Shown: positions 42,938-50,333 of the stretch, in pieces | Numbering within the stretch: the stretch's first letter is position 1 | Layout of the letters: each line of letters opens with the position of its first letter | Assembly (NCBI RefSeq): GCF_004006665.1 | Contig: NZ_QOCL01000001.1 | Location: 310,001-374,000, forward strand | Length of the DNA stretch: 64,000 nt | Direction of reading: 5' to 3' | DNA from: Halobacteriovorax sp. HLS | GTDB taxonomy: Bacteria; Bdellovibrionota; Bacteriovoracia; Bacteriovoracales; Bacteriovoracaceae | Position numbers and translations under genes: made by a program | The notes under the pieces: model-generated | What the model saw: the letters and a program-made list of their open reading frames with translations, nothing else | What the model was told of the DNA's origin: nothing | Databases searched by the model: none

Positions 42938-44161
42938 ATGAAGTTCATCCTCATTATACTAACATTTATCTTATCCTTTAGTGGGACTGCATCAGTTTGG
43001 GATGCTCAAAGAAACTGGAATGAAAATGATCTCATTAGCTTCTCTGAATGGATCAGATCAGAAAGCTACAACCCTCTCATATTCTCTTCACCAACAGGTG
43101 CTTATTTTGGAACGAAAACGGACTGTGCTGATGCAATAATTGCGGCCAAAGTCATCTACGCATTTGAAAATGGACTGAACTTTAAGCTAAAAACATCAAG
43201 TTACAATAGTGATATCATTACAAATAAAACGCCTCTATTTGATTTTCTAGATAACCCTCATGAAAGAGTAATAGCATTTATACACTACTTAGGTGAGTCT
43301 ATTGGTACAGAGGCGCTTGCTAGATTTAACTCGTATCCTGTTGACCCTAGAGAAATTAGACCATCTGACTTCTATGTATCTCGGTGGAAAACTAATGGTG
43401 AATTTGTTCGACACGCTTATATGATTAAAGATGTTCTACCAACTGGTCATTTAAAACTCTATAGCTCTACTACACCTGTAAAAGTAAGAGAGCTTGAAGT
43501 TCGAGAAGGTATGCCGTTACATATTCTTAGTGGAAGACCATGGGGCTTTAAAAGGTTTCTTCCTCTGGAGATCTCATTTGAAACTCCAATAGACTCTAGT
43601 GACAAGCAATATGAAATGCTAGAACAATATGGCGACGATCACTTTTTCTCAAGAGTTGTCGATGAACTCAAAACGGAGGAAGACACATTAGACTCTAACC
43701 TAAAAAGAAGAGTCAAAAATTTATGCTCACAACTCAAGCTGAGAAAGAGAGAGATTGACTTTACACAGACCTACTTAGAAGAAAACTCTTATAGATGTAT
43801 GAGCTATGATGAGTATAATGAACACTCAACTCCTTCAAGGGATCAATCCCTTCAAAATGGCATAAAAAGGCTTCTCTATGGTTGGAAGAAAATAAGAACA
43901 AGCTCATATACACAGAGTATATCTTCAGAAGTTGTATTGGCCCTCGACTATCTCCTCAGAAAGAATACATCTCTCCAAGCATATGAGAGCTTAAATAATT
44001 TGTGTAGTATAAACCTGACACTCAATGGCACTACTGGTCAATTTAACTTAAAACATTTCTTTGATTTGAAACTAAAATCTAAACTTTCATATCATCCTAA
44101 CGATAGTTATGAGATGCGTTGGGGGCTAGAAGGTAAAAAGACGCACTGCTCATCATTTTGA
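42938..44161 (+). CDS. Secreted protein with candidate Cys-His catalytic pair
   Basis: 407 residues with a signal peptide (about 1-18). The motif KTDCADAIIAA (Cys63 at a helix start) followed at a distance by GEFVRHAYMIKDV (His159 in a strand) is the layout of NlpC/P60- or papain-like cysteine hydrolases; no further residue of the triad is clear. The C-terminal half (about 210-407) is a separate domain with several cysteines. Divergent from the 651-residue gene. No ribosome site is obvious. Enzyme activity is inference. Confidence 0.55.
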   Translation: MKFILIILTFILSFSGTASVWDAQRNWNENDLISFSEWIRSESYNPLIFSSPTGAYFGTKTDCADAIIAAKVIYAFENGLNFKLKTSSYNSDIITNKTPLFDFLDNPHERVIAFIHYLGESIGTEALARFNSYPVDPREIRPSDFYVSRWKTNGEFVRHAYMIKDVLPTGHLKLYSSTTPVKVRELEVREGMPLHILSGRPWGFKRFLPLEISFETPIDSSDKQYEMLEQYGDDHFFSRVVDELKTEEDTLDSNLKRRVKNLCSQLKLRKREIDFTQTYLEENSYRCMSYDEYNEHSTPSRDQSLQNGIKRLLYGWKKIRTSSYTQSISSEVVLALDYLLRKNTSLQAYESLNNLCSINLTLNGTTGQFNLKHFFDLKLKSKLSYHPNDSYEMRWGLEGKKTHCSSF

Positions 44162-44263
44162 CTAACAAATATCAACAAAAAATACGTATTATTTGATAAA
44201 AATCCTCGATCTTATTCAATTTTATTTGTAGTATTACCATGCATTCCACAGAAGGATTGACGC

Positions 44264-44809
44264 ATGAATACAAAAGCGCATTGTCTTAGAGACAAAAAAA
44301 TTGGTGAGTTTAGACTAGAAAATTTTGAAAACTTAAGAAGCATAAATAATTGCCATCTTGAGAATTCAACATTTAGAAGTTCAATAATGAACGAAATAAA
44401 GGTCAAAAACTCACACCTAACAAAATCGAATCTTGAAAAGTGTAATATCAAAAAAGCGCTCTTTCAAAATTCCAACCTTGAGAAGGCTTCATTTGCCTGG
44501 TCAAACTTAAAAGGAAATAGCTTCACTAGAGACAATCTAAGTAAAGTTAACTTTCAATTTGTTGACCTTAGCCACTCTTTAATTCTCGAGTGTGAAGCCA
44601 AGTCATCAGATTTTAGATGGTCAAAACTAAAGAATACAACTTTTTCGAATTGCAATCTAACGAATGCAAACTTTACAAACTGTGATTTGAGAATGACTTC
44701 TTTTAATGACTGTAACCTGACTGGAGCGATGTATAATATAAATACGCAGCTACCATTTAGTAAAGAGATGGCCACCCACTTAGGGATGAACTTCACTGGT
44801 ATTAACTAA
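44264..44809 (+). CDS. Pentapeptide-repeat protein
   Basis: 181 residues, almost all made of A/S(N/D)LxX-type five-residue repeats such as NSNLEKASFAWSNLKGNSF, KVNFQFVDLSHSL and CNLTNANFTNCDLRM, which fold into a right-handed quadrilateral beta-helix. No signal peptide. Such proteins are sometimes gyrase-interacting or toxin-related; nothing here shows which. The short N-terminus is not a repeat. The 3' end overlaps the convergent response regulator by 4 bp. Confidence 0.85.
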   Translation: MNTKAHCLRDKKIGEFRLENFENLRSINNCHLENSTFRSSIMNEIKVKNSHLTKSNLEKCNIKKALFQNSNLEKASFAWSNLKGNSFTRDNLSKVNFQFVDLSHSLILECEAKSSDFRWSKLKNTTFSNCNLTNANFTNCDLRMTSFNDCNLTGAMYNINTQLPFSKEMATHLGMNFTGIN

Positions 44810-46155
44810 CTCTTAAGGGCCTTTTTCATCGATGAAATTAGGCCCGCCAGTGGTTTGGTAAAATTGCCCTTACTAAAAGATTTCTCCATTCTTTGAATAA
44901 ATTCATCACTATCTTTTTTAATATCCTTAAAATAAAGAAAATGAGACAACTCTAGAGATAGAATAAAAATAGCACTTACAGGAGATATTCTTGTGGAAGT
45001 TAAGTGTCTTGGAAATCCAGAGCCATCCGGTCTTTCATGATGATCTAAAATTAAATTCTTAACGTCACTTGGTATAGCATCCACTTCATCTAAAAGCTTC
45101 GCACTCTCAAACATATGATTTAAGACAAGGTTCTGATCTCTTCTATTTAAAGAACTAAACCGCTCATCATTTATACTCATAACATCACTAAGACTTTTAT
45201 CAACAAGTCCAAGGTCATGAATTATAGAAGCATACGCTAACTTCTCAATAACCTTTTCTCCTGCATAATCTAGATGTAGACAAATTAAATAGCTTATATA
45301 GATACTCGTTACAGAGTGAGAAACGAGATATCCCTCTTCTTTAAAAAAAGACTCTAACAATAAGTTAAATCTATTATTCTCATTTAAATTATTTAGACAA
45401 TTCTCAATCACGTTATCAATTAATTCTACATGAGAATCAAGTAATCCCATCTCTAGGACCGAAGAATGTACAAAGTCCAAACTATATACTGCAGCACTAA
45501 TTGTATTTTTTGAGTCTTTACTATTTTCTAAATGACTTACTAAGCTCTCAGTTAAAATTTTAGTAAATCGCGAAAAGTCAGCACTTAAAATATATAAGTA
45601 GCGCTCACCTTTATCACGATACTTTTTCAGTTGATCAACTTCTTGCAACTCACCTTCATTTATGATTTTTATATATTTATCATTTGATAGGCATAAATAG
45701 ATATCTATATTTTGATTAACTAGATACTGAGCATAATTAATATTAATCTTTTTATAATGTTCATCAGTCGCAACTTCAGGGTTATCAAAAGCATTTCGGA
45801 TGAGATCAAATAGTTTTTCATCATCAACAGGCTTTTGAAGAAATCCATTTCGATGATTCACAGTCATCAAATCCTGCATATTATAATAGTCTTGAATAAA
45901 TCCCCCTGAAACTAATAAAAAAGGAAGATTGCGAGAGTTCTTATTATATATAAACAATTCACCTCCGTTTTTACCAGGCATGGTGTAATCAGATATAATA
46001 AGTTCAATACTTGAATCTGTTGACAAGTAGTCTATGGCCTCTAGAACAGATGAGGCCTTAATAATTTTATAAGAGAACTCTGATTCAATCAAAATCTCAA
46101 TAATATCTAGAATTTCAAGCTCATCATCAACGACAAGAATACTCTTGATAGTCAT
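44806..46155 (-). CDS. Response regulator with HD-GYP domain
   Basis: 449 residues: a receiver domain (about 4-122, phosphoacceptor Asp56 in ISDYTMPGKNG, conserved Lys in LQKPVDD), a middle region, and a C-terminal HD-GYP domain (about 280-440). The metal-binding HD pair is His313-Asp314 (IIHDLG), and the signature is HHERPDGSGFP (372-382), with GFP in place of GYP. Most HD-GYP domains degrade c-di-GMP. It follows the histidine kinase gene by 27 bases on the same strand, so the two are a likely cognate pair. Confidence 0.9.
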   Translation of the reverse strand: MTIKSILVVDDELEILDIIEILIESEFSYKIIKASSVLEAIDYLSTDSSIELIISDYTMPGKNGGELFIYNKNSRNLPFLLVSGGFIQDYYNMQDLMTVNHRNGFLQKPVDDEKLFDLIRNAFDNPEVATDEHYKKININYAQYLVNQNIDIYLCLSNDKYIKIINEGELQEVDQLKKYRDKGERYLYILSADFSRFTKILTESLVSHLENSKDSKNTISAAVYSLDFVHSSVLEMGLLDSHVELIDNVIENCLNNLNENNRFNLLLESFFKEEGYLVSHSVTSIYISYLICLHLDYAGEKVIEKLAYASIIHDLGLVDKSLSDVMSINDERFSSLNRRDQNLVLNHMFESAKLLDEVDAIPSDVKNLILDHHERPDGSGFPRHLTSTRISPVSAIFILSLELSHFLYFKDIKKDSDEFIQRMEKSFSKGNFTKPLAGLISSMKKALKS

Positions 46156-46182
46156 AAATACCTTATCTAAGTTAAACTTCTT

Positions 46183-48171
46183 TTACGCACTCTTTGGTAA
46201 TTTTATAATAAATTCTGTAAATATTCCTTCTTCACTCTTTATATCTAATTCTCCATGATGTAATCCAACTATGATTTCATGGCTCAGAGAAAGTCCAAGT
46301 CCTGTTCCTTCTCCAGTTGGCTTTGTTGTAAAGAAAGGATCGAAGACATCTTTTAACTTCTCTTTTGGAATTCCTATTCCATTATCCTTTATATTAATAA
46401 CAACACAGTTATCTTCTTCTTTAGAAGTTACATCAAGCTCAGGAGAAAAACTATGGTCAATATCTTTTTTCATATTCAGAGCATAGAAAGCATTTGCAAA
46501 CATATTTAGGAAAACTCTTCCAAGCTCACTTTTTGCAATATTAACCTTACATAAATTTGGTTGTAGAACTAGATTAATTTTTGAATTGAATCCCCTGTAC
46601 TTTGACTTTAAAGCGTGGAAAGCAAAATTAATATTCTCCTCAATAAGGCCATTAATATCTTCTTCAGATCTATCAGATTCTTTTAAGCGAGAATGATCGA
46701 GCATTGAACGTATAATCGTTTCAGCCCTTTTCCCATGGACATGTATTAGTTCATTGAATTTTACTTGCTCTGCTAAACATTCTTTAATCTCATTTTGCAC
46801 TTCTAAATCCTCTATACCTTTTTCATTAAGCTCATTTAAAATATCTGAACAATTCTCCTGTCCGGCAAAAGAAAAGTTAATTATAAAGTTTAGAGGATTA
46901 TTCAATTCATGGGCTATTCCTGCAGTTAAACTTCCAAGAGAAGCCAGTTTTTCTTGAGCAATCAACCGGTCTTGCATTTGAGTAAGTTCTTGAATATTTT
47001 TCTCTAATGCCAAATTTTTCTCATCAACTTCAAAAGTTCTTTTTTCGACTAATACCTCTAAATGCTCTTGATATTTTTTAAGCTCTTTTTCGGCCAAATC
47101 TTTTTTTGTAATATCTGCACCAAAACAAATTATTTCAATAATAACACCATCTGAGTCTCTGCGTAGAAGTGTAGACCAGGAAATCATATTTAAATTACCT
47201 GAACTATTTCTTAGAGGAATCTCAAAACCTTTTACTTCATGAATACGTGACTCAACGAAGAAGCTTTCAACTTTATCCAAACTACCGTTAGAAGAATAAT
47301 CTTGAAAAAACTGGGAATTAATCAACTCTCTTTCATCAACCCCCGTTAATATGACTCCCATTGGGTTAATAAAGTTCAATTTTCCTTCAGGGGTAAGGCC
47401 ACAAATTATATAAGGAGATCCATTAATTAAATCTTTTGTGTAATCTCTTTCTTGAATGATATACTCTTCACTCTTTTTCATCTTATCGATAGACATTTTC
47501 AAATGAATTCTCATTTGATTCATTGACTTTGCTAGTTCATCGATTTCATCAATTTTCTTTGTATCCCTCTTTAATAAAATTGGTGAGTCTAAGTTTTTAA
47601 CCCTTAATTGTTTAGCAAACTCTACTAAGGTATTTATTTTCTTAGAAACAAGAACATGAATAATGTAAAGAATGCAGAAAGAGACAATAAATGTTTTGAT
47701 AGTCTGAGTAACAAGAATTATTAAAACTTTATCAAAGAGACGTGAAAATAAACCTGTAAGAGATGCTTGAACATGTAAAATTCCTATTTCGATCAAGTTG
47801 TTGTCGCTTTTATAGAGCAACTTGTACTTCTTATTAATCACATTCTTTGTTTGAAAATCCCCTTGCTCAGTGAAAACTTGAAGACCATCTTCACGTTTCT
47901 CAGAAATCTTTATATATTCAATATCCTTTAGTTTAATTATTCCATTTACCTGAATCTTTATTTGCTCGTCATCTAAGTTCCACAGACTATTAGAAATAGA
48001 GCTCGTATAACTTCTTTGAATTTGATCTAAAGTAGTTTCAATCGTAGCAACACCGGTTCTATAGTCAGAATAGAACTGAACAGCCGTTCCTAAGAAGGTT
48101 AAAGCTGTTGAGCATACAAGAATCCACTTTAGTAGCTCGAATGAAAGTTTTGATGTTTGAAATCTACTCAT
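46183..48171 (-). CDS. Sensor histidine kinase with PAS domain
   Basis: 662 residues: membrane helix (about 14-32), extracytoplasmic sensor (about 35-145), second helix (about 147-172), HAMP (about 172-225), PAS domain (about 240-360, DYTKDLINGSPYIICGLTPEG), and a kinase core. The H-box is GIAHELNNPLNF with His421; the ATP domain has NMFANAFYALN, DNGIGIP and GEGTGLGLSLS. Its neighbour downstream is the HD-GYP response regulator, so the pair should couple an envelope signal to c-di-GMP turnover. No strong ribosome site precedes the ATG. Confidence 0.93.
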   Translation of the reverse strand: MSRFQTSKLSFELLKWILVCSTALTFLGTAVQFYSDYRTGVATIETTLDQIQRSYTSSISNSLWNLDDEQIKIQVNGIIKLKDIEYIKISEKREDGLQVFTEQGDFQTKNVINKKYKLLYKSDNNLIEIGILHVQASLTGLFSRLFDKVLIILVTQTIKTFIVSFCILYIIHVLVSKKINTLVEFAKQLRVKNLDSPILLKRDTKKIDEIDELAKSMNQMRIHLKMSIDKMKKSEEYIIQERDYTKDLINGSPYIICGLTPEGKLNFINPMGVILTGVDERELINSQFFQDYSSNGSLDKVESFFVESRIHEVKGFEIPLRNSSGNLNMISWSTLLRRDSDGVIIEIICFGADITKKDLAEKELKKYQEHLEVLVEKRTFEVDEKNLALEKNIQELTQMQDRLIAQEKLASLGSLTAGIAHELNNPLNFIINFSFAGQENCSDILNELNEKGIEDLEVQNEIKECLAEQVKFNELIHVHGKRAETIIRSMLDHSRLKESDRSEEDINGLIEENINFAFHALKSKYRGFNSKINLVLQPNLCKVNIAKSELGRVFLNMFANAFYALNMKKDIDHSFSPELDVTSKEEDNCVVINIKDNGIGIPKEKLKDVFDPFFTTKPTGEGTGLGLSLSHEIIVGLHHGELDIKSEEGIFTEFIIKLPKSA

Positions 48172-48243
48172 TTATCTACATTTCGGAATCTATAGAGATG
48201 AGTAAAGTGATTGATGCGATATTAAAGTTTTCTTAAATTTGTT

Positions 48244-48636
48244 CTAGTTGCTGCCTTCACACATAAATTCGTTAATTTTTGGTAACTCATAAGACTCTAT
48301 GTTAAGGCTTAAGCAAACATCGATATCCTGTTCTAAAAGATCGTCAATCTCTTGAACTAAGTATTCACAATAGGCATGATCAAGATCGTAAAGCTCCTCT
48401 GGAGCAGCATTTTGACCATTTTTTGAATCATTGTAAAAAGCTATTTGGGCCAAAAATCCCTGACAATCGATATAGATCCTATCGGACATAGATTTCATTT
48501 TATTTGAGCTCTCAAGAACAAATACTGAATCATAACCATCCACAATTGAAATAGAGTGAACTGGAAAAGAGAAGTACTCGGCCATAGAGAAAGAAGACAT
48601 TATAAGTACGAGTAGTGCTAAGATAATCTTTTTCAT
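48244..48636 (-). CDS. Small secreted protein of unknown function
   Basis: 130 residues with a signal peptide (about 1-19, ending SSFSMA). Four cysteines lie in the mature part (DCQG, HAYCEYL, DVCLS, EFMCEG), enough for two disulfides. A strong ribosome site (AAGGAGG) precedes the ATG, and a perfect 16-bp palindrome lies about 70 bases upstream. It may be co-regulated with stress or oxygen responses, by position only. Confidence 0.65.
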   Translation of the reverse strand: MKKIILALLVLIMSSFSMAEYFSFPVHSISIVDGYDSVFVLESSNKMKSMSDRIYIDCQGFLAQIAFYNDSKNGQNAAPEELYDLDHAYCEYLVQEIDDLLEQDIDVCLSLNIESYELPKINEFMCEGSN

Positions 48637-48697
48637 ACAATCCTCCTTAATTGTTTTTATCTATAATTAATAAATAGACTTCTATTAGGGTTATAGA

Positions 48698-48713
48698 CAT
48701 GATCTAGATCATG
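48698..48713. promoter_or_regulatory. FNR/CRP-like palindromic operator
   Basis: CATGATCTAGATCATG is a perfect 16-bp palindrome. Its core TGAT-CTAG-ATCA matches the TTGAT-N4-ATCAA half-site arrangement of the FNR/CRP family, except for the outer bases. It lies between the secreted-protein gene (minus, starting 48636) and the GNAT gene (plus, starting 48836). If the minus promoter -10 is TATTTA (plus 48671-48676), the palindrome would be centred near -41.5, an activator position. Confidence 0.4.
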
Positions 48714-48835
48714 AATAAATATATATTTAGAATGCAAAGTTAATTATTTTTGTGCCTACACCATCTAAAGAACCAGAATAATTAATATTTAAATATGGTA
48801 TATTTATCATCGAGGTATTTTCTCATGGAGCAGTA

Positions 48836-49237
48836 ATGATAAATTATAGTACAGATACTCAATTGATAGATTCTCTCGATCTGAATGGATTTTTTATTGG
48901 TTGGCCAAATCCTCCGTCTATCGAAATTTTTAAAAGGATACTCATTGGTAGTTACAAGATCGTATTAGCTTACGAAAATGATAAATTACTTGGATTCATT
49001 AATTCAGTTTCGGATGGAGTTTTAACAGCATATATCCCACTACTAGAAGTTTTGCCAGAGTATCAAGGTAAGGGTATTGGAAAAAACTTAGTTCTCAGAA
49101 TGCAAGATGAGCTAAAGCATTTATATATGATTGACTTACTTTGTGATGAAGAGCTGATTCCTTATTACGAAAAGATAGGAATGATAAGGACACAAGGGGT
49201 TTACTTAAGAAATTATGATAGACAGTCAGGACAATAG
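48836..49237 (+). CDS. GNAT-family N-acetyltransferase
   Basis: 133 residues with the acetyl-CoA-binding motif LPEYQGKGIGKNLV and a preceding strand (YIPLLEVLPEY), then the final strand-helix IPYYEKIGMIRTQGVYL. These fit the GNAT fold. The acceptor substrate is not predictable. ATGGAGCAGTA before the ATG supplies GGAG. Single gene, followed by the tRNA gene on the opposite strand. Confidence 0.8.
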   Translation: MINYSTDTQLIDSLDLNGFFIGWPNPPSIEIFKRILIGSYKIVLAYENDKLLGFINSVSDGVLTAYIPLLEVLPEYQGKGIGKNLVLRMQDELKHLYMIDLLCDEELIPYYEKIGMIRTQGVYLRNYDRQSGQ

Positions 49238-49241
49238 TGAG

Positions 49242-49257
49242 TTTTTCAAGTGAAAAA
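49242..49257. terminator. Weak AT-rich hairpin between GNAT gene and tRNA
   Basis: TTTTTCA (49242-49248), AG, TGAAAAA (49251-49257). All A/T apart from one C-G pair, with a two-base loop, so the stem would open at its tip. It lies four bases after the GNAT stop and just beyond the tRNA 3' end, so it could serve both, but it is weak. Confidence 0.3.
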
Positions 49258-49258
49258 A

Positions 49259-49335
49259 TGGCGGGGCGTGAGGGATTCGAACCCCCGACCAATTGGTTCG
49301 AAGCCAACTACTCTATCCAGCTGAGCTAACGCCCC
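49259..49335 (-). tRNA. tRNA-Arg (anticodon UCG)
   Basis: Read on the minus strand, a 77-nt cloverleaf: acceptor GGGGCGT pairs with ACGCCCC, the discriminator is G and the terminal CCA is encoded (plus TGG at 49259-49261). The D arm starts TTAGCTCAG. The anticodon stem GTTGG/CCAAT carries the loop CTTCGAA, so the anticodon is TCG (reads CGA). The T arm is GGGGGTTCGAATCCCTC. It lies between the GNAT gene and the DUF368 gene. Confidence 0.97.
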
Positions 49336-49364
49336 GTATGCCATACTCTCTAAAGAAAGAGAGA

Positions 49365-50333
49365 TTAATTTGAATTTTTCTTAGAACCGTAATTATCCAT
49401 CACCATTACAGCAACAAAACCAACAACGATTAATATAATAGCAAGAATTGTCTCGCTATTTAGCTCACTTGGAAAAATATTTGCTTCACGAAGAATTTTA
49501 ACTTTTCCACGAACTACTTTTGTCTCAAGAACTTCTTTCCAAGGCCAAACTTTCTTCATAGAACCAATTAATATTCCAGTGAGGATTGCCATAGTCTGGT
49601 TTCTATAATGCTTCATGAAGTAATTCAGAATCTTAGAAAATCCTAGCAAACCTGAAATTGTTCCGCAAAGGAAAATGGCCAAAACACTGATATTATCCAC
49701 AACAAAAGGGTTTTTAATAGCACCAGTGATATATTCGTACTTTCCTAAAATTAGTAACAAAAATGAGCCACTCAATCCAGGAAGAATCATGGCAGTAATA
49801 CCTATTACTCCACAAATGTAGATAAACCACCAATCTGACGGTGTTGAAACCGGAATCAAACTAACCATTACCCAAGCAAAGACTGCACCCAAAGAAATAT
49901 AACCTAAACTCGATGCCTTAGTTGGATGATCTAAGTCTTTCCAAACAATCACAATACTTGCAGCAATTAGTCCGAAAAAGAGTGCCCAAGTCGGTATTGG
50001 TTGCTCATTAATTAAATAGTGCATGAGGCGAGCTAGCGATAAAATCGCAGTGATCATTCCTATAGCAAGCGGTAGAATAAATCGCGCATGAACCTGAGAA
50101 AGAGCATCTTTAATATTAAAGGTTAGAAGATTCTTAAAGAACTTCTTGTCTAGTGATGCTACAGCTTCAAGAAGATGATCATAAATTCCAGTTATAAAGG
50201 CTATTGTTCCGCCTGAAACACCAGGAATTAAGTCCGCTGTTCCCATACAAAAGCCTTTTGCTCCAAGCTTTAAATAATCGGCCTTTGTTACAGGACCCGG
50301 AGTTTTATTCCAAGCTTCTTTCCAACTACTCAT
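49365..50333 (-). CDS. DUF368 (PopT-type) polyprenyl-phosphate transporter
   Basis: 322 residues with about eight transmembrane helices. The two repeats carry the family motif: PGVSGGTIAFITGIYD near 41 and ILPGLSGSFLLLILG near 185. DUF368 proteins (PopT) recycle undecaprenyl phosphate across the membrane for cell-wall and surface-polymer synthesis, as shown by other workers for the family. It overlaps topA by ATGA, so the two are co-transcribed. Confidence 0.85.
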   Translation of the reverse strand: MSSWKEAWNKTPGPVTKADYLKLGAKGFCMGTADLIPGVSGGTIAFITGIYDHLLEAVASLDKKFFKNLLTFNIKDALSQVHARFILPLAIGMITAILSLARLMHYLINEQPIPTWALFFGLIAASIVIVWKDLDHPTKASSLGYISLGAVFAWVMVSLIPVSTPSDWWFIYICGVIGITAMILPGLSGSFLLLILGKYEYITGAIKNPFVVDNISVLAIFLCGTISGLLGFSKILNYFMKHYRNQTMAILTGILIGSMKKVWPWKEVLETKVVRGKVKILREANIFPSELNSETILAIILIVVGFVAVMVMDNYGSKKNSN

